Assembly (NCBI GenBank): GCA_963798275.1
Contig: CAWCTB010000035.1
Coordinates: 1 to 48,689, forward strand
Length of the DNA stretch: 48,689 nucleotides
Source: CAWCTB01 sp963798275
Lineage (GTDB): Bacteria > Acidobacteriota > Terriglobia > Terriglobales > Acidobacteriaceae
Direction of reading: 5' to 3'
Shown one piece after another: positions 33,841-41,458 of this stretch. Made by a program: the position numbers and the translations under genes. Each line of letters begins with the position of its first letter. Position 1 is the stretch's first letter. Under the pieces are notes generated by a model. It was not told the DNA's origin, ran no database searches, and saw only the letters and a list, made by a program, of their open reading frames with translations.

Positions 33841-34045
33841 CCGCCTGGAACGAGTACGCCTGGAGCTTAATTACTGCCCGCCCGATACCCCTCGAAAGCG
33901 CAACACTTCCCCAGGGATGGCGTAACTGAATCAAACCCGCCAGCTAGTTCGTAGTTCCTCTTCTTATTCTCGCACACTCGTGCCCGATTGTTCTTCCCGT
34001 CTCCTCCCACAAAAGTTCCACGATCCTTTCTGTAAACTGTTCTTC

Positions 34046-35986
34046 ATGAAGGCCGTTATCGTCGGTACAGCCGGTCACATCGACCATGGAAAGAGCGCCC
34101 TGGTTCGAGCTCTCACCGGCACCGATCCCGATCGCCTGGAAGAGGAGAAGCGCCGCGGCATCACCATCGACATCGGCTTTGCCAACCTCGATCTCCGCGC
34201 TCCCTCCGGCGAACCCATTCGCATCGGTTTTGTCGACGTTCCCGGCCACGAGCGCTTTGTCCGCAACATGCTGGCCGGGATCGGCGGCATCGACCTGGTT
34301 CTGCTCGTCATTGCAGCCGACGAATCCATCAAGCCGCAGACTCGCGAGCACTTCGACATCACCCGCCTCCTCTCCGTCCGCCGCGGCATCACCGTTCTCA
34401 CCAAGTCCGATCTCGTCGATCCCGACACCCTCGCCGTCGTTCGCATGGAGGTCGCCGAGTACCTCGCAGGCTCTTTCCTCGACCCCGCCGCCTCGCCCAT
34501 CGTCGCCATCAGCTCGAAGACTGGCGAAGGCCTGGACGAACTCAAGCGTGAGCTGGCTCGCCTCGCCCTCGAAGTTCCGGCCAAGGACGCCGGCGCGCCC
34601 CTGCGCCTGCCCATCGACCGCGTCTTCACCATGAAAGGCTTCGGCACGGTCATCACCGGCACGCTGATCTCGGGGACCGTCGCCAAGGACGACGAGTTGG
34701 AGGTTCATCCGGCCCTTCATCCCAACGGCAAGCGCCTGCGGGTTCGCGGCGTCCAGGTACACAGCCACGCCGCCGAACGCGCCATCGCCGGACAGCGCAC
34801 CGCGCTCAATCTCGCCGGAGTCGAAGTCAGTGAGCTGGCCCGCGGCATGATGCTCACCGCGCCTGAGCTCTTCCATCCCGCCACGCAGATCACCGTCCGC
34901 CTCGATCTTCTGCCCTCAGCCAAACCGATGCGCGAGCGCCAGCGCGTGCATCTGCACGCTTTCACCGCCGAGACCATCGCCGAGGTGAGTTTGCTGGAAA
35001 GTAAGCAGCTCAAGCCAGGCCAATCTGGACTGGCACACCTCAAGCTTGATGCCCCCTTGCTGCTGCTTCCCGGCGACCGCTTCATCGTGCGCCAGTTCTC
35101 GCCCGTAATCACCATTGGCGGCGGACAGGTGCTCGACGCCTCCGAGCCCGTGCGGCGCAGCAAAGCCAACATTAAGGGCAAGTCCAAAGCTGCAGATCGT
35201 CTCGCCTTCATTCAGCAGATCGCCAACCCCACGCCGCCGGAAGTCCTACTGGCTCGCGTCGGACGCCATGGGACCTCAGGGCTGTCGCTGGCCGACGCCG
35301 TCGCTGAAACTGGATGGCTTCCCGCCCGCGTGCAGCAACTCGCCAGCGAGCTGCAGAAGGCCGGCAAGCTCGTGCTGTGCGACGGCCTGTTGATCGCCGC
35401 CGACCGCTTCGCCGCCTTGCGCCGGCAGGCGCTCGCCGCGGTCGAGCAGTTTCACCAGCAGAATCCGCTGGTCGCGGGCATCAATCAGGAACAGTTGCGC
35501 GAAAGTTTAAGTGTCCCTCCAGAAGTTTTCCGCAGCCTGCTCGACTCCCTCGTCCGCGACAAAAAGCTGGAAACCGCAGGCGAGCAGGTGCGCGCAGCTG
35601 GCCGTGGCGTGGTATTGCGCGACGACGAGGCCGAATCCAAGCAGACCATCGAGCAGGCCTTCGCCCGCGCCGGACTGCAGGTCCCGGCGCTCAAGGAGGT
35701 GCTGGCCTCGCTGCCCATCGACCAGGCCCGCGCCCAGAAGATCGTCACCCTGCTGCTGCGTGACCGCGTCCTGGTCAAGCTGGCCGACGACCTCGTCTTC
35801 CACCGCAGCGCCCTCCAAGCCCTGCGCCAGCAGGTCGTCGCGCAAAAGTCCAAGACCCCGAAGCTGAACGTGGCGACTTTCAAAGACCTCTTCGGCATCA
35901 CCCGCAAGTACGCCATCCCCCTGCTCGAATACCTCGACCGCGAGCGCGTCACCAAACGCGTCGGAGATGAACGCGTGATCCTGTAG
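34046..35986 (+). CDS. selB: Selenocysteine-specific translation elongation factor SelB
   Basis: 646 residues. SelB delivers Sec-tRNA to UGA codons next to a SECIS element. The GTPase domain has GHIDHGKS at residues 10-17, the EF-Tu-like effector EEEKRRGITIDIGFANLDL, DVPGHERFVRNML and TKSD. Beta-barrel domains follow (FTMKGFGTVITGTLISGTV), then about 260 residues of C-terminal winged helices that bind SECIS RNA. I chose the ATG at 34046, since upstream codons do not align with the family. No selA, selC, selD or recognised selenoprotein gene is in the window; the MsrA here uses Cys. The stop codon directly abuts the repeat array at 35987. Confidence 0.94.
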   Translation: MKAVIVGTAGHIDHGKSALVRALTGTDPDRLEEEKRRGITIDIGFANLDLRAPSGEPIRIGFVDVPGHERFVRNMLAGIGGIDLVLLVIAADESIKPQTREHFDITRLLSVRRGITVLTKSDLVDPDTLAVVRMEVAEYLAGSFLDPAASPIVAISSKTGEGLDELKRELARLALEVPAKDAGAPLRLPIDRVFTMKGFGTVITGTLISGTVAKDDELEVHPALHPNGKRLRVRGVQVHSHAAERAIAGQRTALNLAGVEVSELARGMMLTAPELFHPATQITVRLDLLPSAKPMRERQRVHLHAFTAETIAEVSLLESKQLKPGQSGLAHLKLDAPLLLLPGDRFIVRQFSPVITIGGGQVLDASEPVRRSKANIKGKSKAADRLAFIQQIANPTPPEVLLARVGRHGTSGLSLADAVAETGWLPARVQQLASELQKAGKLVLCDGLLIAADRFAALRRQALAAVEQFHQQNPLVAGINQEQLRESLSVPPEVFRSLLDSLVRDKKLETAGEQVRAAGRGVVLRDDEAESKQTIEQAFARAGLQVPALKEVLASLPIDQARAQKIVTLLLRDRVLVKLADDLVFHRSALQALRQQVVAQKSKTPKLNVATFKDLFGITRKYAIPLLEYLDRERVTKRVGDERVIL

Positions 35987-36269
35987 GCGGCTGCGGGAAA
36001 ACTCGAATTCTGCCATGTTTTGAAAGGGCACGGCTTTCGCAGGCTGCGGAAAACCCCGGCTTTCGCCACGTTTTGAAAGGGCACACCTTCAGGTGTGCCG
36101 TATAAGGTCCTTATCTTTGTCATCCCACGCGGACTTCAGTCCGCGTGGGATCTGTTCTTCGGCTTTTTCCGCAGCCTGTTTCAGCCGTGCCGCTAAGCCC
36201 TTTTTTCTTGCCTTCCCGAGCCGACTTTAGTCGGCGAAACCTCTCGCTTTCGGACTTTTCCGCAGCCTG
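35987..36269. mobile_element. Compound array of MITE/REP-like elements, copy B
   Basis: Left-end sequences occur at 35987-36001 (GGCTGCGGGAAAA form) and 36040-36053; right-end sequences at 36165-36178 and 36256-36269. The inner pair is a perfect 14-bp terminal inverted repeat, CAGGCTGCGGAAAA / TTTTCCGCAGCCTG, bounding 139 bp (36040-36178). A 20-bp unit, GCCAYGTTTTGAAAGGGCAC, is repeated at 36012-36031 and 36065-36084. CTTYAG-core palindromes lie at 36080-36099, 36123-36150 and 36220-36235. This fills the 365-bp gap between selB and the kelch gene; no coding sequence is seen in it. Confidence 0.8.
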
Positions 36270-36351
36270 CTAAGCGGCCTTCGGCGGTTTTCACCGCTTT
36301 CCCGCTTACCTGTCACCCCAGTGGTACGTCTTGTCATCCAGCGAGGATGCC

Positions 36352-37467
36352 ATGAATCGGTCCCGCCTCTTGTTCGTTGTTTGTCTCACCATCAGTTTTG
36401 CAGCCGCAGCCGCAGCGTTTCGTCCGGCTGGTTCCTCGGTGCCCCACCTGGGCACGGTCACACCCGCCGCACCGATGCTCGAGCCGCGTTCCGGACAAAC
36501 CGCCACCCTCCTTCCCGACGGCAAGGTTCTCATCGCCGGAGGCATGCGGCGCAACCAGGACTTCTACAAATCTGCCGAACTCTACGATCCCGCTACCGGC
36601 ACGTTTCAGCGGACCGGAGAAATGAGTATCGGGCGGGTGGGGCACGCCGCCGTGCTGCTGCGCTCGGGCAAGGTGCTCATCGCCGGAGGATGGATCGGCC
36701 ACGGCACTACCGACTCCGCCGAACTGTATGACCCGGCCACGGGAAAGTTCACTGCGATCGCGAAAATGACCAGGCGGCGCGCACGTGAGAGCGCCACGCT
36801 GCTGGCTAACGGTGATGTGCTGCTGGTGGGCGGTGCCGATCATGACGGTCCAGACGGGGCGCTGGCCTCGGCTGAAATTTTCCGCGCCGCCACCTTGCGC
36901 TTCCAGCCCACCGGCTCTCTGCACCATGCCCGCTCTTCGCACACCGCCACCCTGCTCAACGACGGGCGCATCCTCATCGCCGGAGGCGGCGACGGAGGCC
37001 TGCAGGCAGTCGCTGAGTTGTATGACCCGAAAACTGGGACCTTCAGCCAGACCGGTAGTCTGATCACGCCCCGTTACAAGCACACCGCGGGCCTGCTTCC
37101 TGACGGGCGGGTCCTGATTGCCGGCGGCTCCGACGAGCGCGACTGGAACGGCGCCATGACCAGCGCGGAACTCTACGACCCGCACACCGGAAAATTCACT
37201 GCGACCTCCCCGCTCAACGACAGTCGCTTCAAGCTGCCCGATGAGGCGGTGCAGGTAGCCTCAGGCCGGCTCCTGGTTGGCGGCGGAAATAAACAGGTGG
37301 AACTCTATGATCCAGCGACGGGGAAGTTTCTGGTAGTCCCGGGCCAGATGAACGACAACTGGCACTTCATGACGGAAACCAGGCTGAAAGACGGCAGCGT
37401 GCTGCTGGCCGGCGGCTATCCCAACAACGACCAGGCCACCGCCCAGACCTGGCTCTACCGGCCATAA
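36352..37467 (+). CDS. Secreted kelch-like beta-propeller protein
   Basis: 371 residues from the ATG at 36352, with GAGG upstream. A signal peptide (RSRLLFVVCLTISFAAAAAAF) is followed by about six repeats of roughly 50 residues of the form SAELYDPATGTFQRTGEM...GRVGHAAVLLRSGKVLIAGG. These are kelch/galactose-oxidase-central-domain type blades and should fold into a beta propeller outside the cytoplasm. No catalytic Cys-Tyr pair or accessory domain is evident, so a binding or scaffolding role is more likely than an enzyme. It stands alone between the repeat array and the histidine kinase gene. Confidence 0.9.
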   Translation: MNRSRLLFVVCLTISFAAAAAAFRPAGSSVPHLGTVTPAAPMLEPRSGQTATLLPDGKVLIAGGMRRNQDFYKSAELYDPATGTFQRTGEMSIGRVGHAAVLLRSGKVLIAGGWIGHGTTDSAELYDPATGKFTAIAKMTRRRARESATLLANGDVLLVGGADHDGPDGALASAEIFRAATLRFQPTGSLHHARSSHTATLLNDGRILIAGGGDGGLQAVAELYDPKTGTFSQTGSLITPRYKHTAGLLPDGRVLIAGGSDERDWNGAMTSAELYDPHTGKFTATSPLNDSRFKLPDEAVQVASGRLLVGGGNKQVELYDPATGKFLVVPGQMNDNWHFMTETRLKDGSVLLAGGYPNNDQATAQTWLYRP

Positions 37468-37557
37468 GGCCACGCGGCGTTTTCTCGCAAATGTGCAGGT
37501 AGTGGGCTGGGCGGCAGGCTATGCCTTCTTAGAGCCCGAAGGGAGTCATAATCGTAG

Positions 37558-37577
37558 CCCAGCACGTGAGTGCTGGG
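37558..37577. repeat. REP-like hairpin at the truncated kinase boundary
   Basis: CCCAGCAC / GTGCTGGG, a perfect 8-bp stem with a GTGA loop, 13 bases upstream of the first codon of the kinase frame and at the point where its sensor domain should continue. Confidence 0.75.
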
Positions 37578-37590
37578 GAATCGTGTGTAA

Positions 37591-38625
37591 TTGGTTAGCT
37601 TTGCCGAACAGGCAAAGATTGCTGCCCAGCTTACCGCGGAGATATTCGCGGGACGGAAACCGGCAGATCTCCCGATCGTGGCTGGATCCGGCGTATATAT
37701 GTTTGATGCGAGACAGCTAAAGCGCTGGAACCTCAGCGAAGGCAGATTGCCTGCTCGCAGTGTTGTACTCAATCGCGAGCCCACTGTCTGGGAAAGAGCC
37801 AAGTGGATTTTGCTTTCCGGCCTGGCAGTCATACTCGGTTTAACCGCGCTTGCCGGCTACCTGCTTTACAAGCAGAAGCAACTGAATGTTGCCAAGCGGG
37901 AACAGACGAGGCTTAGCGGCATGCTGATTAACGCCCAAGAGGATGAGCGTCGCCGGCTGGCATCAGAGTTGCACGATGATTTCAGTCAGCGGCTGGCATT
38001 GCTGTCACTCGGACTGGAGACAGCCGCTGAATGCATTCCCGAATCGCCACAGGAAGCAAATCAACAACTCCAGGAGCTGATGAACTCCGCTGGCGAGATC
38101 GGGGCCGATCTTCACACTTTGTCACACCGTCTTCATTCCTCTACCCTCGAGCGGCTTGGCCTGGCAGCGGGAGTGGCATCCTTTTGCAAGGAATTCACCG
38201 CTCAGCAGGGAACGCAGGTTGCGTTCTCTCACCGGAACATACCTCGCTCCGTGGCGCCTGCGGTTGCGTTGTGTCTGTTTCGCATCGTCCAGGAAGCACT
38301 CCGGAATGTGAAGAAGCATAGCGGAGCAGCTAATGCACATGTGCGACTGGAAAGAGTCGGTGACAAACTTCACTTGTCCATCTCGGATGACGGTAAGGGA
38401 TTCGATGTGAAACGCGCTTCCGATGGACACAGTCTTGGACTGTGGAGCATGCGGGAGAGGGTGCGTTTGGTAGGTGGCCGATTCGAGATTCATTCGGAAA
38501 CCCCACAGGGAACCCGGATCGAAGTGTGGGCGCCGCTGAAGGATGAATCTGACAGGCCCGGGAGTGAATCGGCTGGCGAACCGGTCGGTGTGTCTGCGGT
38601 CACTGCACGACAGAGCTCCAGTTGA
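37591..38625 (+). CDS. NarL-type sensor histidine kinase, N-terminally truncated
   Basis: 344 residues, opening at TTG 37591 directly after an in-frame TAA. The first 65 residues (VSFAEQAKIAAQLTAEIFAGRKPADLPI...VYMFDARQLKRWNLSEGRLP) match only the end of an ABC substrate-binding-like sensor domain; I infer that about 250 residues before it are missing. Then come one membrane helix (about 71-93), a coiled linker, the HisKA_3 phosphoacceptor ERRRLASELHDDFSQRLALLSLGLE (His128) and an HATPase domain (EALRNVKKHSGA, DDGKGFDV, GLWSMRERVRLVGG). It could still phosphorylate the regulator that starts 59 bp downstream, but without ligand sensing. It may be a decaying gene or a constitutive kinase. Confidence 0.85.
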   Translation: MVSFAEQAKIAAQLTAEIFAGRKPADLPIVAGSGVYMFDARQLKRWNLSEGRLPARSVVLNREPTVWERAKWILLSGLAVILGLTALAGYLLYKQKQLNVAKREQTRLSGMLINAQEDERRRLASELHDDFSQRLALLSLGLETAAECIPESPQEANQQLQELMNSAGEIGADLHTLSHRLHSSTLERLGLAAGVASFCKEFTAQQGTQVAFSHRNIPRSVAPAVALCLFRIVQEALRNVKKHSGAANAHVRLERVGDKLHLSISDDGKGFDVKRASDGHSLGLWSMRERVRLVGGRFEIHSETPQGTRIEVWAPLKDESDRPGSESAGEPVGVSAVTARQSSS

Positions 38626-38684
38626 CCCGACGGGTGTCGATTGCCCATCAGCGACATGGGGCTGAAATTGACGGAGATCGAAAA

Positions 38685-39353
38685 ATGGAAGCCCGGCCAC
38701 AAGTCCTGATTGCCGACGATCACATCATCTTTGCCGACGGCCTTCGGCTGCTTTTGGAGAAGCGTTACAACGTTATGGGCACGGTCGCCGACGGGCGCGC
38801 GCTGGTCGCCGAAGCTCTGCGGCTTAAGCCAGACGTGATCGTCGTAGATGTCGGCATGCCTCTTTTGAATGGACTGGATGCTGCCAGGCGAGTGCGCGAG
38901 CAACTTCCGAAAGTAAAGATCGTATTCCTGACCATGCAGGACAATCCCAATCTGGCGGCGGCTGCTCTGGAGTTGGGCTCGACCGGATTTGTCCTCAAGC
39001 ATTCGGCAGGATCAGAGCTTTTGAAGGCGATGGAACAGGTGCTGTATGGCAAGTGCTATGTCACTCCTAAACTCAGGCCGGAAGACTGGGCTGTGCAAAA
39101 GACCCGGGCGCGGCAGTACTCCAGGCGCCTGACCCCCAGACAGCGTGACATTGTGCAGATGTGCGCCGAAGGGCGTCCCATCAAGGAGATCGCTGGACAC
39201 TTGAACCTAAGTGAGAAGACGGTCGAGTTCCACAAGCATCAGATCATGGAAATCTTCAACCTGAAGAGCAACGCCGACCTCGTGCTTTTCGCCCTGAAAG
39301 AAAGTCTCATCTCTCTGGATGCCAGTCGATTGCAGCGAACCCGCTCTTCCTGA
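38685..39353 (+). CDS. NarL/FixJ-family response regulator
   Basis: 222 residues from the ATG at 38685, with GGAG nine bases upstream. The receiver domain is complete: acidic pair Asp11-Asp12 (LIADDH), phospho-acceptor Asp55 (VIVVDVGMPLLNG), the Thr of FLTMQD and the Lys of GFVLKHSAG. The C-terminal LuxR-type helix-turn-helix is RRLTPRQRDIVQMCAEGRPIKEIAGHLNLSEKTVEFHKHQIMEIFNLKSNADLV. It is the expected partner of the truncated kinase just upstream. Its targets are unknown; the palindrome at 39384-39401 directly downstream is a candidate site. Confidence 0.93.
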   Translation: MEARPQVLIADDHIIFADGLRLLLEKRYNVMGTVADGRALVAEALRLKPDVIVVDVGMPLLNGLDAARRVREQLPKVKIVFLTMQDNPNLAAAALELGSTGFVLKHSAGSELLKAMEQVLYGKCYVTPKLRPEDWAVQKTRARQYSRRLTPRQRDIVQMCAEGRPIKEIAGHLNLSEKTVEFHKHQIMEIFNLKSNADLVLFALKESLISLDASRLQRTRSS

Positions 39354-39383
39354 TTTCTCCCGCCGCAGTGTCTTACCTCATTG

Positions 39384-39401
39384 ACTAGGGTTTTCCCTAG
39401 T
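39384..39401. promoter_or_regulatory. Inverted-repeat candidate operator upstream of a response regulator
   Basis: ACTAGGGTTTTCCCTAGT, a 7-bp perfect inverted repeat around TTTT, 85 bp upstream of the receiver gene. A degenerate copy sharing TTTCCCTAGTTGT occurs after that gene (39914-39934). The size and symmetry fit a NarL-type dimer site, but this is inference. Confidence 0.5.
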
Positions 39402-39485
39402 TGTTACGGTCTCGATCCAGAACCTAACATCGGCTTGTTGTTGTGAATGTGTCTTGGTGACGATCTGTTGTCCTCGGACGGGCCT

Positions 39486-39917
39486 ATGTCAGAAGCCGGA
39501 ATGCCTGAAGACTCAGGGAATCGTCGGCGTATCCTGCTGGCCGACGATCATCCTCTCGTGCTGGAGCGAGTGAGGTCGCTTCTGCAGCCGACCTTCGATG
39601 TGGTGGGAGTGGCGCGCGACGGTCTCGAGATGATCCGGGAGGCGATGCGGCTGCACCCGGACATAATTGTGGCGGACATATCGATGCCGGGGGTGGACGG
39701 AATTGAAGCGGCCCATCGACTTCGGGAATTGGGAACTACGGCCATGATCGTGTTCCTGACCATCCATGAAAGCCCTGAGTTTGTGGAGGCCTGTCTGGCG
39801 GAGGGAGCGCTGGGATTTGTAGTAAAGTCTCACATGAAGGCGGACTTGATTCCTGCCATCGAGGCGGCATTGTCGGGGCGCTGCTTCGTCTCGGCCACGC
39901 GCCGCACCAATACCTAA
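39486..39917 (+). CDS. Stand-alone receiver-domain response regulator
   Basis: 143 residues from the ATG at 39486. A complete receiver: Asp20-Asp21 (LLADDH), Asp64 (IIVADISMPGVDG), IVFLTIHES and GFVVKSHMKADLI (Lys). The protein stops at FVSATRRTNT, where NarL-family relatives, including the regulator just upstream, continue into a LuxR-type DNA-binding domain. No such domain follows in any frame I checked. It may be a phosphate sink or a protein-protein regulator, or a regulator that lost its output domain. It sits between two other regulators of the same family. Confidence 0.9.
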   Translation: MSEAGMPEDSGNRRRILLADDHPLVLERVRSLLQPTFDVVGVARDGLEMIREAMRLHPDIIVADISMPGVDGIEAAHRLRELGTTAMIVFLTIHESPEFVEACLAEGALGFVVKSHMKADLIPAIEAALSGRCFVSATRRTNT

Positions 39918-39934
39918 GGGGTTTCCCTAGTTGT
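39914..39934. promoter_or_regulatory. Second copy of the TTTCCCTAG motif
   Basis: CTAAGGGGTTTCCCTAGTTGT begins inside the stop codon of the receiver gene and shares TTTCCCTAGTTGT with the palindrome at 39384-39404. The left arm is imperfect. It lies about 180 bp upstream of the DUF3300 gene. Confidence 0.45.
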
Positions 39935-40112
39935 CGCCACCAGCGCTGCAGTAGAAAGGCACTGAACGCCGACGGAAAGAGATGCCAGCGGTCAGGATTT
40001 CTGCGCGCGCAGAGGGCGTATAAGATCAACTCCTGTACTCGCGGGGACCAGGTCGAGAGGCAAATCGAGCAACGGAAGCAGTCATGGTATAAGAAGCACG
40101 GAGATGGTGGCT

Positions 40113-41447
40113 ATGAATTCTAAGAACAATTTCACGAGCAGGATGATGCGCGCGGTCCGAGGACTCGCGGCGATCGTCTGCGTCGCGGCTATCGTGCCCG
40201 GTAACGCGGTGGCGGTGCAGACACAGCAGGCTGCAGCTCCGGCCGAGCAAGCGGCGGCGAAACTGCCGCCGGACCAACTGGACTCACTAGTGGCGCCGAT
40301 CGCGCTCTACCCGGATCCTCTGCTCAGCCAGGTGCTGGTGGCCTCCACGTATCCCCTCGAGGTCATTCAGTTGCAGCAATGGCTGGCCCAGAACAAGGGG
40401 CTTAACGAAAAGGCGCTGGCCGATGCAGTAAAGAAGCAGGACTGGGACCCGAGCATCCAGGGACTAGCTGCCTTGCCCGAGGCCGTCAAGCTACTGGCCG
40501 AAAACATCAAGTGGACGACGGACCTGGGCAATGCGTTTCTTGCGCAGCAGAACGATGTGATGGACGCCGTGCAGCGTATGCGCAAGAAGGCCCAAGATGC
40601 CGGGAACCTGAAGTCTTCCGAGCAGCAAAAGGTCGAAACCAAGGTTGTCGAAAGCAAGCAAGTGATTGTGGTGGAGCAGGCCAGTCCGCAGGTCGTGTAC
40701 GTGCCGAGCTACAACCCGACCGTGGTTTATGGCGCTCCGGTATATGCCTATCCCCCCATCGCCTATCCGCCGCCGGGTTATTACGCCGCGGGTATGGCGA
40801 TCTCGTTTGGTGTGGGCGTCGCGATGGGAGCGATGTGGGGCGGCGGATGGGGTTACAACGCCGGATGGGGCGGCAACAACAACATCACCATCAACAACAA
40901 CAACAACTTCGTCAACAACAGCAACCGCGTCAATGGCGGCAACCGCACAAACAGCGGCAATCGGGGCAACAGCAATTGGCAACACAACCCGCAGCACCGG
41001 GGCGGAGCTCCTTATGGCGACCGAAACACCGCCAACAAGTACGGTGGCACGGCACGCGGGGACTCCATGCAGAACCGGCAAGCGAATGCCCGCCAGAACC
41101 AGGCGCGGCAGGCGGCAGCAGGCTGCGGGCGGCAATCGCGGGCGGGACGGGGCGCAGCCGCCAGGCGCCAGTGATCGCGGCGGCGGCACGCCGGCGACGC
41201 TGGAAACCGTGGTGCAAGCGCAGGCAACATGAGCGGCAATCGAGGAACCGGTCCCAGACCGTGTCGGCAATCAGCAGGTTCGGAATACTCCCAGTTCCAC
41301 GAATCGAAGCGCCTTCGGTGGAGCCGGCAGCGGCTCGAGCGGCAGCCAGGCGCGCGCCAGCAGTTCACGTGGTTCGTCCAGCATGGGCGGGTCTCAGGGG
41401 CGGTGGCGGTGGCTCCCGTGGCGGTGGCGGGCGGAAGGCGCAGATAG
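40113..41447 (+). pseudogene. DUF3300 family protein with a frame-scrambled C-terminal tail
   Basis: The start at 40113 has GGAG nine bases upstream. A signal peptide (MMRAVRGLAAIVCVAAIVPGNAVA) precedes the DUF3300 core: LDSLVAPIALYPDPLLSQVLVASTYPLEVIQLQQWL, WDPSIQGLAALPEAVKLLAENIKWTTDLGNAFLAQQ, then VVYVPSYNPTVVYG and a Gly/Asn-rich stretch (NNNITINNNNNFVNN). The core is intact to about residue 330. Beyond 41115 the frame changes about five times before 41447. Joining the frames restores a family-like tail (AGGNRGRDGAQPPGASDRGG, NTPSSTNRSAFGGAGSGSSG, SRGGGGG, RRR). The function is unknown; the protein is expected to be exported. DUF2950 follows after 11 bp. Confidence 0.85.
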
Positions 41448-41458
41448 GAAGGCAAATC

